Positions 23,260 through 31,750 of a stretch of 48,412 nucleotides of DNA are shown here, one piece after another. Position 1 is the first letter of the stretch. Each line of letters starts with the position of its first letter. The stretch spans positions 1-48,412 of the IMG/VR virus record IMGVR_UViG_3300035698_032172, one strand, 5' to 3'. The notes beneath the pieces are model-generated. The model did no database searches, was not told where the DNA came from, and saw only the letters and a list, made by a program, of their open reading frames with translations. Made by a program: the position numbers and the translations under genes. The DNA comes from a virus.

Positions 23260-25520
23260 TACTTTTTACCCTTCTTTTCTCTAAGAGCTTTTCTGAGAAG
23301 AGTCTGATCGATAGAAGCCGCCATCAATTTTTCAGCATACTGATTCATGAGCTGGTTAGCTTTACCCTGAATAGCATCATGCTTGTTACTCTCACTCAGG
23401 ATAGTCCCTTTGCCCTCAATCTCTTCAGAAGCCAAATGGTAACAGTACTTCTCTATAGTCAGTTGTGCTATGCACATTTGACCTGGGAGACTGTTCATAA
23501 ACTCCATGTTGCTTCCTACAAATGACGCAACTGTAGGGAACTTAGTATAGATGAATACCTTCTTCATCTCTCTACTGTACGATGCTGCCTGAGGAGGATC
23601 AAGGTCAGACCGAAGCTCAGCGGGCGAGAACGTTATCCTCTTGGACTTGCTAGGAGCAGGATTTTTATACCTAACTTTGACTTCTATCATAGCCTCAGAT
23701 GTCCATCCCGAATAAGAGTCACAGGTAGCTGTGATCATACCTTCTTGACCATCTGCTTCTCCCCATATTTCCAACTCAAACTTGAGTATGCCTTTAGACG
23801 ACTTAATCATATCGGTTACAGCAATCTTCTTATGACTCATATGAAGGAACCCACTATCAGACTCAAGAATAATTATATCACCGTCCTGAACAGCCTTTGT
23901 GGAAGCAAGCAAGAGAACCTTTTTAGGCTTGTTCGGAATAGCATTACAAGTCTTAAACTGAAATGCCATACCGTACTTGCTAATATCCTCAGGAGCAGAG
24001 ATATAGATACGACCTTTTGTCGTATGGTCTTTTGTTTTCGCTATGATAGTGCCTGACTCATCAGGTTTAGAACCAACAACGGTAACAGTTTTCGTGACGA
24101 TCCTGCTACCCTTTTTCCTCTTAGGAACGATAACCTGATTATCCTTATTCTGAAACTTAATAGTAGGATTGGTACTTCTGAGTTTGACTACTGTTCCTGT
24201 CGGCACAACTGACGTATCCATTCTGAGAATGAAAACTGCATTCTTGTCTTGACTTACGCTCTTAGAAGCCATATCAAACGCAAAGCCATCAATAGGAATA
24301 ATATCAGGATCAACTTCGACCTCATCTTCGAAGTCAAGAACTTCTGCTGCAATCTCGTTCAGCACATCGCAGAATCGTTTCTGTCTCTTCTGATACTCTT
24401 TACCTGCATCGCTGACATCGAATCTCTGTAGTCTGCTCTTTTCATCCTGAACCAATTCTCTCAATCGACTTTCCACTTCTTTGATAAAAAAAACAACAAA
24501 GGGATGATTCTTCAGCAGTCCATCTCTTTCAGGACTCAAAACAAGCTCACCATCTTTCATCAGTTTCCTGAAATCCTTAAAGACAATTTCCCCAAAAAAC
24601 CTTGAAGCCATGTCCTCATAATCATACTTGAACAAAGAGATGTCCAGCACAACTCCCTTATCGTCAGTTATGAGAAGCCCACCATGTCTCTGATGACCTG
24701 CCTCTTTCTGACTCAAAGCGGTCTTGGCTCTTGAGACTTCCATCGTAATATCGAATGGGTCAAAAGTGTCATGGTTGAGGACAAAAGAATCTGACAGTAT
24801 CGACTCACCTTTAGGCTCAGAATACGTCAAACGTCTTCTATCTTTTTTACCCTTGTTGATCAACATTACCGTTGTATTCTTGTTTTGCAAAATTTTACGC
24901 AAAAGGTAATGATTCTGCAAATCACTATGAAGAGTAGCAAAACGAGGGACTTTAATCTTTGTATCACTTTGAGGATCTGCGACAAAAGATGAAACCGTAC
25001 CATTCTTTTTAATACCGTACTTCTTTCTTAGAGCAGGAGTAGTCCTACAATTCTTAAGGATTTCATACCGTGGCTCTCTGTTCTCATCAAAGAACACAGA
25101 ACATCGGAAGAAACGACCATCTTTGAAAGAGACAACTTCACCCTCTTCCATACATGCCAAAGCATCTTTAGCACCTTTGCCAAAGTAACCTCTTTGAGCA
25201 TCACTATATTCCAATTCATTTTCTTTGTAGTAAGTAAGATACTTACTGAGTTCAGCGATGCCCATTCCTGCTGCATCATCCTTTACAGAAAAAATGCCTT
25301 TGAAACCTTTTTTCTGATAAGTAACAAATATCTTTCTAACCTTTTCCTGCAACCTATCATAACTGTCATCGCTGTTCGTTATCAGCTCGATCAAAGCCAT
25401 GATAATGTTGCCCTGCATCGCCCTTGTAGCCGACTGATAGATAATTCTACTATCAGCCACTATTTTTCCTTTGAAAGGAATAGCTACTGTCTTGTCTGGT
25501 GAAGTTGCTGTTTTAAGCAT
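23259..25520 (-). CDS. GHKL (Hsp90/MORC-type) ATPase
   Basis: A 753-residue protein. The N-terminal GHKL domain shows the N-box LIELITNSDDSYDRL (Glu and Asn for Mg-ATP, residues about 44-58), the G1 motif VKDDAAGMG, and G2 RGYFGKGAKDAL, so it binds ATP like Hsp90, MutL and MORC. Residues about 190-390 form a likely transducer region. Residues about 410-640 look like repeated beta-sandwich modules (VLLLASTKAVQDGDII, then FELEIWGEADGQEG). The C-terminal 100 residues are helical. It is coupled to an upstream winged-helix-like protein by overlap, suggesting a two-component complex. The function may involve DNA clamping or conformational remodelling; undetermined. Confidence 0.75.
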   Translation of the reverse strand: MLKTATSPDKTVAIPFKGKIVADSRIIYQSATRAMQGNIIMALIELITNSDDSYDRLQEKVRKIFVTYQKKGFKGIFSVKDDAAGMGIAELSKYLTYYKENELEYSDAQRGYFGKGAKDALACMEEGEVVSFKDGRFFRCSVFFDENREPRYEILKNCRTTPALRKKYGIKKNGTVSSFVADPQSDTKIKVPRFATLHSDLQNHYLLRKILQNKNTTVMLINKGKKDRRRLTYSEPKGESILSDSFVLNHDTFDPFDITMEVSRAKTALSQKEAGHQRHGGLLITDDKGVVLDISLFKYDYEDMASRFFGEIVFKDFRKLMKDGELVLSPERDGLLKNHPFVVFFIKEVESRLRELVQDEKSRLQRFDVSDAGKEYQKRQKRFCDVLNEIAAEVLDFEDEVEVDPDIIPIDGFAFDMASKSVSQDKNAVFILRMDTSVVPTGTVVKLRSTNPTIKFQNKDNQVIVPKRKKGSRIVTKTVTVVGSKPDESGTIIAKTKDHTTKGRIYISAPEDISKYGMAFQFKTCNAIPNKPKKVLLLASTKAVQDGDIIILESDSGFLHMSHKKIAVTDMIKSSKGILKFELEIWGEADGQEGMITATCDSYSGWTSEAMIEVKVRYKNPAPSKSKRITFSPAELRSDLDPPQAASYSREMKKVFIYTKFPTVASFVGSNMEFMNSLPGQMCIAQLTIEKYCYHLASEEIEGKGTILSESNKHDAIQGKANQLMNQYAEKLMAASIDQTLLRKALREKKGKK

Positions 25521-26202
25521 TTACTATCTCCTTAAAATTATTTTTTAACTTCTTTAGGAACTCCATAACATCGATTGCATGTGCGTCTTTTGCCAAATCA
25601 CACAAAGCATCATAATTTTCTTTTCGTACAGATTGAGAAGAATCCAAAGTACATTGTAGGATACTGTAGAAATCAAATTGACTTAGCTCCTGACCTTTTT
25701 CATACTTCTTAAAAGCTTCAGTTTTCTTTATTGTTCCAAGAAGTTTTTCAGGTCGTCTTGTTCGGGAATAGCTTTTTCTTGCTCCTGGTATTTTGAGCAA
25801 CAAATTAGCATCTTCTAATTTTCTTCGACCACGTTCTGTAATGACGTATTGATTAGGACCTCCTATCGTCCACTTCTTTTTCTTATCAATAAGATGCCAC
25901 AAAGTACTAGCCGCTCTTGCCCCATCAGGCACGCCCGCCCAACCAAACAACGTGAATTTTTTTGGAAAGACTTTCAGAATTGCCATCGTAGCATTGGGAG
26001 CAGACAAACGAATGTTAAGTTTTTCCATCTTTCCCAATGTATAGAGCATCAATGGGTCCAAACTAAGAACACTATAATCGCCTGTAAACTCTTGCAATTC
26101 CTCGATATGTTCTTTACCATCAACATCTTCTGGACTGTATGGCACAGTTTTCATTTTTCCATTACCGCCGCGTGGTTGAATAGTATTACGTTTTGGAGCC
26201 AT
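25513..26202 (-). CDS. Winged-helix-like partner of the GHKL ATPase
   Basis: From ATG 26202 (MAPKRNTIQPRGGNG...; GAAGGG upstream) the protein has 229 residues. The centre (LFGWAGVPDGARAASTLWHLIDKKKKWTIGGPNQYVITERGRRKL) shows a helix-turn-helix followed by a wing (GPNQYVITERG), and the C-terminus is a helical bundle. Its end overlaps the ATPase start by eight bases, so the two are made together. It may be the DNA- or substrate-recognition subunit; this is inference. Confidence 0.55.
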   Translation of the reverse strand: MAPKRNTIQPRGGNGKMKTVPYSPEDVDGKEHIEELQEFTGDYSVLSLDPLMLYTLGKMEKLNIRLSAPNATMAILKVFPKKFTLFGWAGVPDGARAASTLWHLIDKKKKWTIGGPNQYVITERGRRKLEDANLLLKIPGARKSYSRTRRPEKLLGTIKKTEAFKKYEKGQELSQFDFYSILQCTLDSSQSVRKENYDALCDLAKDAHAIDVMEFLKKLKNNFKEIVNA

Positions 26203-26206
26203 AGTA

Positions 26207-26782
26207 TCACCCTTCATTCTTTATTTTGCTCATTTGTTTTTTTGATGGGACTTTGACAGAAAAACCATCACAAAAATTTCTCCACATTTTTTCATCTGTG
26301 AAGAACATAAAGTCATTTTCGATATCGAACCAACCGCAACACTTAGAGTAATCACTTCCCTCACCCGCAAGAGCTTCGTCAAGTTTAACACGATCCCTTG
26401 TATCACCATGCTTATAATCTTTCGCCCACTTAGTGATAAAAGTCTTGATATCTTCAACTTCTTTTTTCGGACAGAGATAAAAAACCTTACCCTCTCCCTC
26501 AAACTACTTTGCAGGTGTATCTCCCCATGCCATACTATCATACTTGTAGGAAACCTTAAAAGCCCCTGCCTTGAGTTTCTTCTTACCCTCAATCATTCTA
26601 TTAAGAGCTTTGGCAGGTTCTCCGAACTCATATTCTGCTGCTCCCATGTAATCCCAATTGCAGACATCTTTAAGCTGGTCTGCTGTTTCTTTAGCAAAAC
26701 CGCTACCACCACCACCAAAGGAAAAAGGATTTGTTGTCCCTGTCGGTTTTTGCATACGTTGTATTAACCATGAACGTCTCAT
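26207..26782 (-). CDS. Conserved phage protein with an in-frame TAG
   Basis: Codons 1-92 end at TAG (26506-26504); the same frame then runs 98 codons further, FEGEGKVFYLCPKKEVED...CCGWFDIENDFMFFTDEK, to a TGA four bases before the next start. N-terminal CNWDYMGAAEYEFGEPAKAL and the later VFYLCxK and GWFDIENDFMFF are parts of one known phage family of roughly this full size, so the TAG lies inside one protein. The residue was probably Gln (CAG). Readthrough, mutation or sequence error are possible. Confidence 0.55.
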
Positions 26783-26805
26783 ATCATTGACTCCTATTCA
26801 TCTAA

Positions 26806-26826
26806 AGGTCTAAGGTCTAAGGTCTA
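26806..26826. repeat. Three tandem copies of a 7-base unit
   Basis: AGGTCTA is repeated exactly three times on the plus strand. On the minus strand the repeat covers the last codons and the TAG stop of the 132-residue gene, so a gain or loss of copies would alter its C-terminus. Typical of replication slippage. Confidence 0.8.
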
Positions 26827-27208
26827 ATATCTCTGACCTTTTAATTGGTACTTCTTTTCTTGGATTATCAACAGTCTTACTTGCATTAATCACAGTAAAA
26901 GAAACGGTTAATTGTATTTTACTTTCCCATTTATGCAAACTACTATCTATCACTTCAGCAGTCCCATATATTTCATAAGGATTATTCCCGATTAATAAAA
27001 CCATGTCGGGGCTTTTGCCTTTTTTCAATAAAAACTTATGGTGTTCATCATCTGATGCAATTTTAAAATATAGCCAATATGTTACTTTGTCGTCTCCAAG
27101 ATGAACATTGATAGTAAGAATTTCATCAATTATAATTTCTTCACCATCAAACCTGACATAGTTATTTTCGCCTCTTGGAACGAATATTTTGTAATCTATA
27201 TTTTTCAT
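26810..27208 (-). CDS. Hypothetical protein, probably leaderless
   Basis: A 132-residue beta-rich protein (VRFDGEEIIIDEILTINVHLGDDKVTYWLYFKI ...). The start codon follows the -10 hexamer by only seven bases and no ribosome site can fit in the transcript, so the mRNA would be leaderless or nearly so. The C-terminus lies in a 7-base tandem repeat. Unrecognised family. Confidence 0.5.
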   Translation of the reverse strand: MKNIDYKIFVPRGENNYVRFDGEEIIIDEILTINVHLGDDKVTYWLYFKIASDDEHHKFLLKKGKSPDMVLLIGNNPYEIYGTAEVIDSSLHKWESKIQLTVSFTVINASKTVDNPRKEVPIKRSEILDLRP

Positions 27209-27215
27209 TCACTAT

Positions 27216-27244
27216 AGTATACGCGACAATCACTTTCTTGTCAA
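27216..27244 (-). promoter_or_regulatory. Sigma-70 promoter with start codon at the transcript 5' end
   Basis: TTGACA (27244-27239), 17 bases, TATACT (27221-27216). ATG follows after seven more bases, which puts the expected transcription start at or one base before the start codon. The spacer contains AAAGTGA, part of the recurrent AAGTGAAA box. Confidence 0.7.
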
Positions 27245-27504
27245 GTACTTTTTTCCATATATTGCGTAAGTTTTTGAAGTTTTACAAAAACTTGATGAAT
27301 ATCCCTCATATCCCACTCAAAATGCCGATTAAGCAATGCCTTTATATTTCTGAGCATTTCTCCCCATGCATTATCCTTTTTAACATTTTCAGGATATTGT
27401 TTCATTTGAAGATAGAGGGAGAACGCCATTTTAGTAGGATCTTTAGATGCCGCATTATCACCAATAATAGCAACTATTTCTCTATAAAAATCATCTTGGT
27501 CCAT
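27241..27504 (-). CDS. Hypothetical helical protein
   Basis: From ATG 27504 the protein has 87 residues (MDQDDFYREIVAIIGDNAA...). It is mostly helical with a middle KDPTKMAFSLYLQMKQYPENV and ends in a basic-polar helix. The start overlaps the upstream stop by 14 bases. The C-terminal codons overlap the -35 of the next promoter. Confidence 0.5.
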   Translation of the reverse strand: MDQDDFYREIVAIIGDNAASKDPTKMAFSLYLQMKQYPENVKKDNAWGEMLRNIKALLNRHFEWDMRDIHQVFVKLQKLTQYMEKST

Positions 27505-27838
27505 GTTCTTTATTCTTAATTTTAATCCATTTGCCGCTTTTGTCGATCCTGACGCCAACATCTTCACCTGGTTTGATAGTTATCGTTCTTATCCTACTCC
27601 AGATTCCTTGGGTATACAAAAATATAATGGTGATATATGATACTGCTCCCAAAACCCATATATACCAGAACTTGATGAACCAATACCATTCCATGTTAAA
27701 TTGAGCTACTAAGCCATCAGGTATAGGAAGAAAACGTGTGTATACTCCGGTAACCCCTGCCATAACAACAAAAAAGCAACATATGACAAACAAGATTCTC
27801 TTTAATATTATCGATATTGGTATCTGCATTATCGTCAT
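27491..27838 (-). CDS. Two-span membrane protein
   Basis: From ATG 27838 (AAGGAGT upstream) the protein has 115 residues. Two membrane segments (about residues 7-30 and 50-75) precede a short soluble domain (TITIKPGEDVGVRIDKSGKWIKIKN). Longer starts begin at TTG without suitable ribosome sites. Confidence 0.6.
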   Translation of the reverse strand: MTIMQIPISIILKRILFVICCFFVVMAGVTGVYTRFLPIPDGLVAQFNMEWYWFIKFWYIWVLGAVSYITIIFLYTQGIWSRIRTITIKPGEDVGVRIDKSGKWIKIKNKEHGPR

Positions 27839-27876
27839 TTTATTACTCCTTAATTTATTAAAGTTGTTATAATAGT

Positions 27877-27898
27877 GAGTCACTGCTAACAGCAACTC
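27877..27898 (-). other. Hairpin in a 126-base leader
   Basis: GAGTTGCTG and CAGTGACTC can form nine pairs (two G-U) around a TTAG loop in the transcript of the membrane gene, overlapping an AAGGAG sequence. The leader holds three AAGGAG-like ribosome sites but only the last precedes a gene. It may regulate access or be the trace of lost small genes. Confidence 0.3.
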
Positions 27899-27964
27899 TC
27901 CTTAATGTCGTAGGCTATGTCTCCTTTAATTAGTAGTTTATTAGGACTATGCCTTCGTCACACC

Positions 27965-28537
27965 CTATATTTCAGTTTTTATTTTCTCTGGAATTTTTGA
28001 ATCATGGGTTACTACTAATTGTTTTGAACCATTTCTTTGTGCGCGTTTATGACTCTCTTTTAATAATTTTCTACCAACCTTTGTCGAGCATATCTTCTTT
28101 ATATCATCTGTAGTAACAGTGTTTTTTTTCTGATGATTACACTGTATGCACATTGTTTGTAGATTATTATCCGAGCGAGTACCTCCATAGCTCTTAGGGA
28201 TGATATGATCTTGCGTCATCAAGATATAGCTCTGTCCTTTTTCAGGATTATGACAATAAAGATTTAGATGAACATTGGTATGAATTTGCTTTCGGATATG
28301 AACTTTCTTATGACCTTCTTGCCTATCCAGTATAAACAAATTACCTTCTATGCCGCAGCCTGTACACTTAAGACTTCTCTTAAAAGCTCTAAGTTTCGTA
28401 CCTCCTATACGTACTTTATAGGTTGTTCCTTTTGCTTTAACTACCATAGTTTTATCACCATGAGAGTCTTGTTTGTGACTTTTGAGGAGGGGTAATATTT
28501 CTTCAAGCTTAAAAGTTTTTAGATGAGTAAATTTCAT
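27965..28537 (-). CDS. HNH endonuclease
   Basis: A 190-residue protein with a first zinc knuckle (CTGCG near residue 57), then QDHIIPKSYGGTRSDNNLQTMCIQCN, the HNH core with the catalytic His and the CxxC second knuckle. The N-terminal part is basic. Likely a free-standing (homing) nuclease. Its 3' codons contain a TTCCAGAGAAA element, and the stop is TAG. Confidence 0.75.
   Translation of the reverse strand: MKFTHLKTFKLEEILPLLKSHKQDSHGDKTMVVKAKGTTYKVRIGGTKLRAFKRSLKCTGCGIEGNLFILDRQEGHKKVHIRKQIHTNVHLNLYCHNPEKGQSYILMTQDHIIPKSYGGTRSDNNLQTMCIQCNHQKKNTVTTDDIKKICSTKVGRKLLKESHKRAQRNGSKQLVVTHDSKIPEKIKTEI
27981..27998 (-). promoter_or_regulatory. Copy of the TTCCAGAGAAA element inside a gene end
   Basis: AAAAATTCCAGAGAAAAT lies within the last codons of the HNH gene (residues SKIPEKIK) and about 130 bases upstream of the next start. 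The weak CTGAAA/CATAGT pair with an 18-base spacer follows, so promoter activity is only possible. Confidence 0.35.
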
Positions 28538-28538
28538 A

Positions 28539-28808
28539 TTAATTCTTTGTTTTTAGATTCTTCATTACAGGAAAACTCCACCCTCTTGCAGGATTTTCAT
28601 TCCATCCGCAAAGATAGCCATTTTTCAATTCTACCCAGAAAAATACATTTTTATGCTTCCCTGGCCAAAACATATATTCATCCTGCTCAGTCAATGAGCA
28701 ATGTTCCTTAACCACAAGAATATCTTTCATTTTGTATGCCTGAGTTTTATTGTACTCACAACTATCAAGTTCAGAAGGCATCGCCTGTTTCAGTGTTTTA
28801 TCCTCCAT
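28539..28808 (-). CDS. Conserved small phage protein (WNENPARGWSFP)
   Basis: An 89-residue protein. FWPGKHKNVFFWVELKNGYLCGWNENPARGWSFPVMKNLK at its C-terminus is a beta-hairpin motif common to small phage proteins of unknown role. The N-terminal half is acidic with SELDSCEYNKTQAYKMKD. It overlaps the upstream gene by 11 bases. Confidence 0.55.
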   Translation of the reverse strand: MEDKTLKQAMPSELDSCEYNKTQAYKMKDILVVKEHCSLTEQDEYMFWPGKHKNVFFWVELKNGYLCGWNENPARGWSFPVMKNLKTKN

Positions 28809-29307
28809 AAGTATTCTCCACCATACGTGCCTCTCTATCCCTTAAAATACACTCTACCCAAGCTACTGTCAGGCATTCCATAAATATATCTCCATCTTCT
28901 TCCGTGATATCTCCTTGCTGATCTTCAGGATTGTCTAATGAAGACAAAATATCTATTATCCTTTGAGTATGTATTTTTATGTGACTCCAAATGACTTTAC
29001 GACTTTCATCGATATAAGCTTCGCTAGCTTCGATATTCTCGATAGCAGGAGGATCGTTGGTCATAGAATTAATCACCATATCTAAGAATTCTTCATCGGA
29101 ATATACTTTAGCAGGATATTTTTTATATTTATCACTATTTAGTACCAGTTCGCTTAGAATAAGTTTTATTGACATGGCGATAAGATTAGCTATCATAGGA
29201 GTTCGATCACGACTTGATAGAAAATTCCCGATATCTTTCATATTAGTTTTCATTAACTCCCATGTAGAGTTATTGAAATCAATTAATTTAACAGTTTCTT
29301 TTTTCAC
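28798..29307 (-). CDS. Hypothetical helical protein, GTG start
   Basis: A 169-residue, mostly helical protein; GTG at 29307 has AAGGGTG upstream. It resembles the neighbour at 29.4-29.9 kb in type and ending (MECLTVAWVECILRDREARMVE against MQCVAIVSFELDLKHREIELMY), so the two are likely divergent paralogues. No catalytic motif seen. Confidence 0.5.
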   Translation of the reverse strand: MKKETVKLIDFNNSTWELMKTNMKDIGNFLSSRDRTPMIANLIAMSIKLILSELVLNSDKYKKYPAKVYSDEEFLDMVINSMTNDPPAIENIEASEAYIDESRKVIWSHIKIHTQRIIDILSSLDNPEDQQGDITEEDGDIFMECLTVAWVECILRDREARMVENTYGG

Positions 29308-29370
29308 TACTTATTGCACCCTTACTTTCCATAAAATTATTATTGACATACACCGATATATTGCAAAAAA

Positions 29371-29389
29371 TAATTTCTCTGGAATTTTA
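29371..29389 (-). promoter_or_regulatory. Copy of the TTCCAGAGAAA element
   Basis: TAAAATTCCAGAGAAATTA starts within the tandem TAG-TAA stop of the upstream gene and is followed by a T-run and TTGCAA, 18 bases, TAATAA in an 82-base gap before the next gene. Compatible with a weak promoter whose upstream box is the element. Confidence 0.45.
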
Positions 29390-29878
29390 CTAATACATCA
29401 ATTCAATCTCTCTGTGCTTGAGATCTAATTCAAAAGATACAATAGCTACACATTGCATCATAAGATGCATATCTTGTTCTACGAGCTTAGGATATGATGT
29501 CTGTAATTCGAGTATTTTATCTTTTTTAGTAAACATATTATCCCAAATACTCTTTCTAAGTTTTTGAACAGCTCCTGATCTTTTTTCGTTGGAGAGTTCT
29601 TCATCAACTATATCTCTCCAATACCCTGTCTCCCTAAGAGTTCTTAACAAAGCTTCTCCTGGTCCCCTATCCTCATACGACTTCTCTGTTTCTCCTTCTT
29701 CATATATCATGATCTCTGCAAGAACGATTATGACACATTGATAGAACAGAAGATAATCCAACGGCTCTAATCCGTCTTTCCCTTTTAGAAGTTCAGATAA
29801 TCGTTCTGCATGCTCTCTTAAGTCAGCCCAACATCTATCCTTCTCTGCTGTCGCCACTATCTTTTCGTTTTGATCCAT
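29390..29878 (-). CDS. Hypothetical helical protein
   Basis: A 162-residue helical protein (LREHAERLSELLKGKDGLEPLDYLLFYQCVIIVLAEIMIYEEG ...). Its C-terminus LMMQCVAIVSFELDLKHREIE resembles the downstream gene, suggesting an ancient duplication. The end is TAG immediately followed by TAA. Overlaps the upstream HTH gene by 44 bases. Confidence 0.5.
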   Translation of the reverse strand: MDQNEKIVATAEKDRCWADLREHAERLSELLKGKDGLEPLDYLLFYQCVIIVLAEIMIYEEGETEKSYEDRGPGEALLRTLRETGYWRDIVDEELSNEKRSGAVQKLRKSIWDNMFTKKDKILELQTSYPKLVEQDMHLMMQCVAIVSFELDLKHREIELMY

Positions 29879-30437
29879 TATATTCTCTCGCTTTCTTGTT
29901 ATGTTCTTTAGCTATGTTCTGCATATACTCAGACACTTCACCAAGTTTTTCTGCATCAGCACTTGTGCCATCTGTCATCAAAGCATGACCTATGGATATA
30001 TCTTCATCCATGAGTTGCATGACGAATGGTTTCTTCCACTCATTATACAATTCCAGCTTAACTTCTGAATGGGATGGGACTTTTAACTTCTTACATAATT
30101 TATTAAACCACTTATTATCTTCAGGAGGTGGAGCCAATCCTCTCTCTATATTTGAGTACTCTGATGGGAGCATACCTGTTGCTATAGAGAAATTTCTTAA
30201 CCCCATCTTTGCATGTTTCAGTCTTAGCTCTTTTAATTTTTTCCCGAAAAACATTTTTTCTGGATGATTTTTATAATAAAGATCATCAGCATGTTTTCCA
30301 AGAGCTATCCAATCTATATGAGACTTAAGATCAAGTTTGGTGAAATGAGACTCAGAGAAACTATCGATGCCAGATCTTTCTAATTTACGCAATACATGTC
30401 TCGGGCAATCAGTTTTTTCTACTTCTTTCATATTCAT
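29835..30437 (-). CDS. XRE-family helix-turn-helix regulator
   Basis: From ATG 30437 (GAAGAGGTG upstream) the protein has 200 residues. Residues about 65-115 (GKKLKELRLKHAKMGLRNFSIATGMLPSEYSNIERGLAPP) form a Cro/CI-type HTH with the recognition helix YSNIERG. The C-terminal part contains WKKPFVMQLMDEDISIGHALMTDGT and a charged tail. Likely a repressor or antitoxin-like regulator; the partner is not identified. The C-terminal end overlaps the next gene. Confidence 0.7.
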   Translation of the reverse strand: MNMKEVEKTDCPRHVLRKLERSGIDSFSESHFTKLDLKSHIDWIALGKHADDLYYKNHPEKMFFGKKLKELRLKHAKMGLRNFSIATGMLPSEYSNIERGLAPPPEDNKWFNKLCKKLKVPSHSEVKLELYNEWKKPFVMQLMDEDISIGHALMTDGTSADAEKLGEVSEYMQNIAKEHNKKAREYNGSKRKDSGDSREG

Positions 30438-30438
30438 A

Positions 30439-31044
30439 TTACACCTCTTCTTCAAATGTCAATATCAGATCAGAAGCATCTCCATCGAAGAAACGCTTCG
30501 CGGCTGCTCTGAAAGCTTTTTCCACGCTATCTATATCTTTTTCTAACTTATCAAAATCTTTGGTTCTAACTTCTTTATCCATACCGAATATAAAATGCAA
30601 TTCGTCTGGATCACTATCTCCATAATGTTTTATCAGCATTTTAAATTGATGGAAAACATTCCTCTTCAAAAACTCTTCTGCCGAAACAAGATCAGAGCTG
30701 GTACATCCTATCTCCACAAAAGAATATCTATGACACATCTCCTGCATAATACAGCAGATAAAATCTTTTGTCCAATCGTCCCATATGGCTATATCAAACA
30801 TTACAGCCCACGCAGGGTCTTTAACGGGCGGCTCACCATGTATGTCTTCGTCAAAATTTTCGCAAAAATAAAGGATAGTATGTTTAATATCAACCCACGC
30901 TCCCCTCAATCTAACCTGGTCAGGGTTCTCAGGAAGATCAGGAACTATTACATTACCACCATTAGGAGCAATCTCTTTATACCTTGCTACGAAATGATTG
31001 TAATCCTCTTCATTATCAAATTCTGCTACCCAACTAGAACTCAT
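30439..31044 (-). CDS. Hypothetical acidic protein
   Basis: A 201-residue acidic protein; the middle IAIWDDWTKDFICCIMQEMCHRYSFVEIGCTSSDLVSAEEF suggests a mixed alpha/beta fold. The end is helix-rich. Coupled by ATGA to the metallophosphoesterase upstream and followed closely by the HTH gene. No family recognised. Confidence 0.5.
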   Translation of the reverse strand: MSSSWVAEFDNEEDYNHFVARYKEIAPNGGNVIVPDLPENPDQVRLRGAWVDIKHTILYFCENFDEDIHGEPPVKDPAWAVMFDIAIWDDWTKDFICCIMQEMCHRYSFVEIGCTSSDLVSAEEFLKRNVFHQFKMLIKHYGDSDPDELHFIFGMDKEVRTKDFDKLEKDIDSVEKAFRAAAKRFFDGDASDLILTFEEEV

Positions 31045-31706
31045 TTTTCAATCTCCAAATAAATAGGTTGTTTATTCATTATGTATTCCTCATCAATCAA
31101 CGAGCAATTTACAAATCTGATTCCTTCTTTCACAACTATTCCATTCTCATTATGATTATGTCCAAAGATGACTGCTTTTGGTTTAATGTCCATAACTCTA
31201 TCTAATAAAGTTTTAGAACCGATATGATGACCATTCCTAATTTCTTTATCTAATATGCCATAAGGAGGACTATGGCATAATAATACGTCTATATCTTCTG
31301 GAATATTATCCCAGCACAACTTTAACCTTTCTTCCGGAAGATTAAATGCCCAATCACAAAATGAAAGTTGCCATGGTGTCCCATATATTTTTAGTCCAAA
31401 TAACTCTATGCTTTCATCGATAAGGCAATGCACATTCTCTCCGAAATCAGGAACTTTATTTATATCTCTTTCAAATATCCAATCATGATTCCCTGGACAT
31501 ATCACTACTTTTTTCACAGGTTGTCTTTTTAACCAATTTCTAAATTCACAATTTAACCAGTCCTTTTGCATGTCTATAGAAGTAAGAAAATCATGGTAGG
31601 CAGGGCACAAATCCCCTGCTATCAAAAGCAAATCTACTTCTGGAATCGAAACATCCAACATGCTATGAAAATCAGCGGCACAAGCAGTTTTTATATTTTT
31701 TTTCAT
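31041..31706 (-). CDS. Calcineurin-like metallophosphoesterase 1
   Basis: A 221-residue phosphoesterase with the full metal-binding set: ADFH near residue 11, AGDL near 31, PGNHDW near 75, a histidine in LLCHSPPYG near 147, and FGHNH near 181. Such two-metal enzymes hydrolyse phosphomonoesters or diesters, including cyclic 2',3'-phosphates, so a role in RNA repair is possible but not shown. An AAAAATG start lies in the gap shared with a divergent homing endonuclease gene. Confidence 0.8.
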   Translation of the reverse strand: MKKNIKTACAADFHSMLDVSIPEVDLLLIAGDLCPAYHDFLTSIDMQKDWLNCEFRNWLKRQPVKKVVICPGNHDWIFERDINKVPDFGENVHCLIDESIELFGLKIYGTPWQLSFCDWAFNLPEERLKLCWDNIPEDIDVLLCHSPPYGILDKEIRNGHHIGSKTLLDRVMDIKPKAVIFGHNHNENGIVVKEGIRFVNCSLIDEEYIMNKQPIYLEIEK

Positions 31707-31750
31707 TTTTCTCTCTCAAAAATAAAGGAATCCAATCGTGTATATCTAAT

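Noticed and set aside
26230-26592. 120-residue frame overlapping the TAG-interrupted protein
   Set aside because: It is a shadow of the conserved frame: the latter has family motifs on both sides of the TAG and joins neatly with the next gene.
28798-29878. Toxin-antitoxin pair next to the XRE regulator
   Set aside because: The two helical proteins lack toxin motifs and resemble each other; no known toxin family is recognisable.
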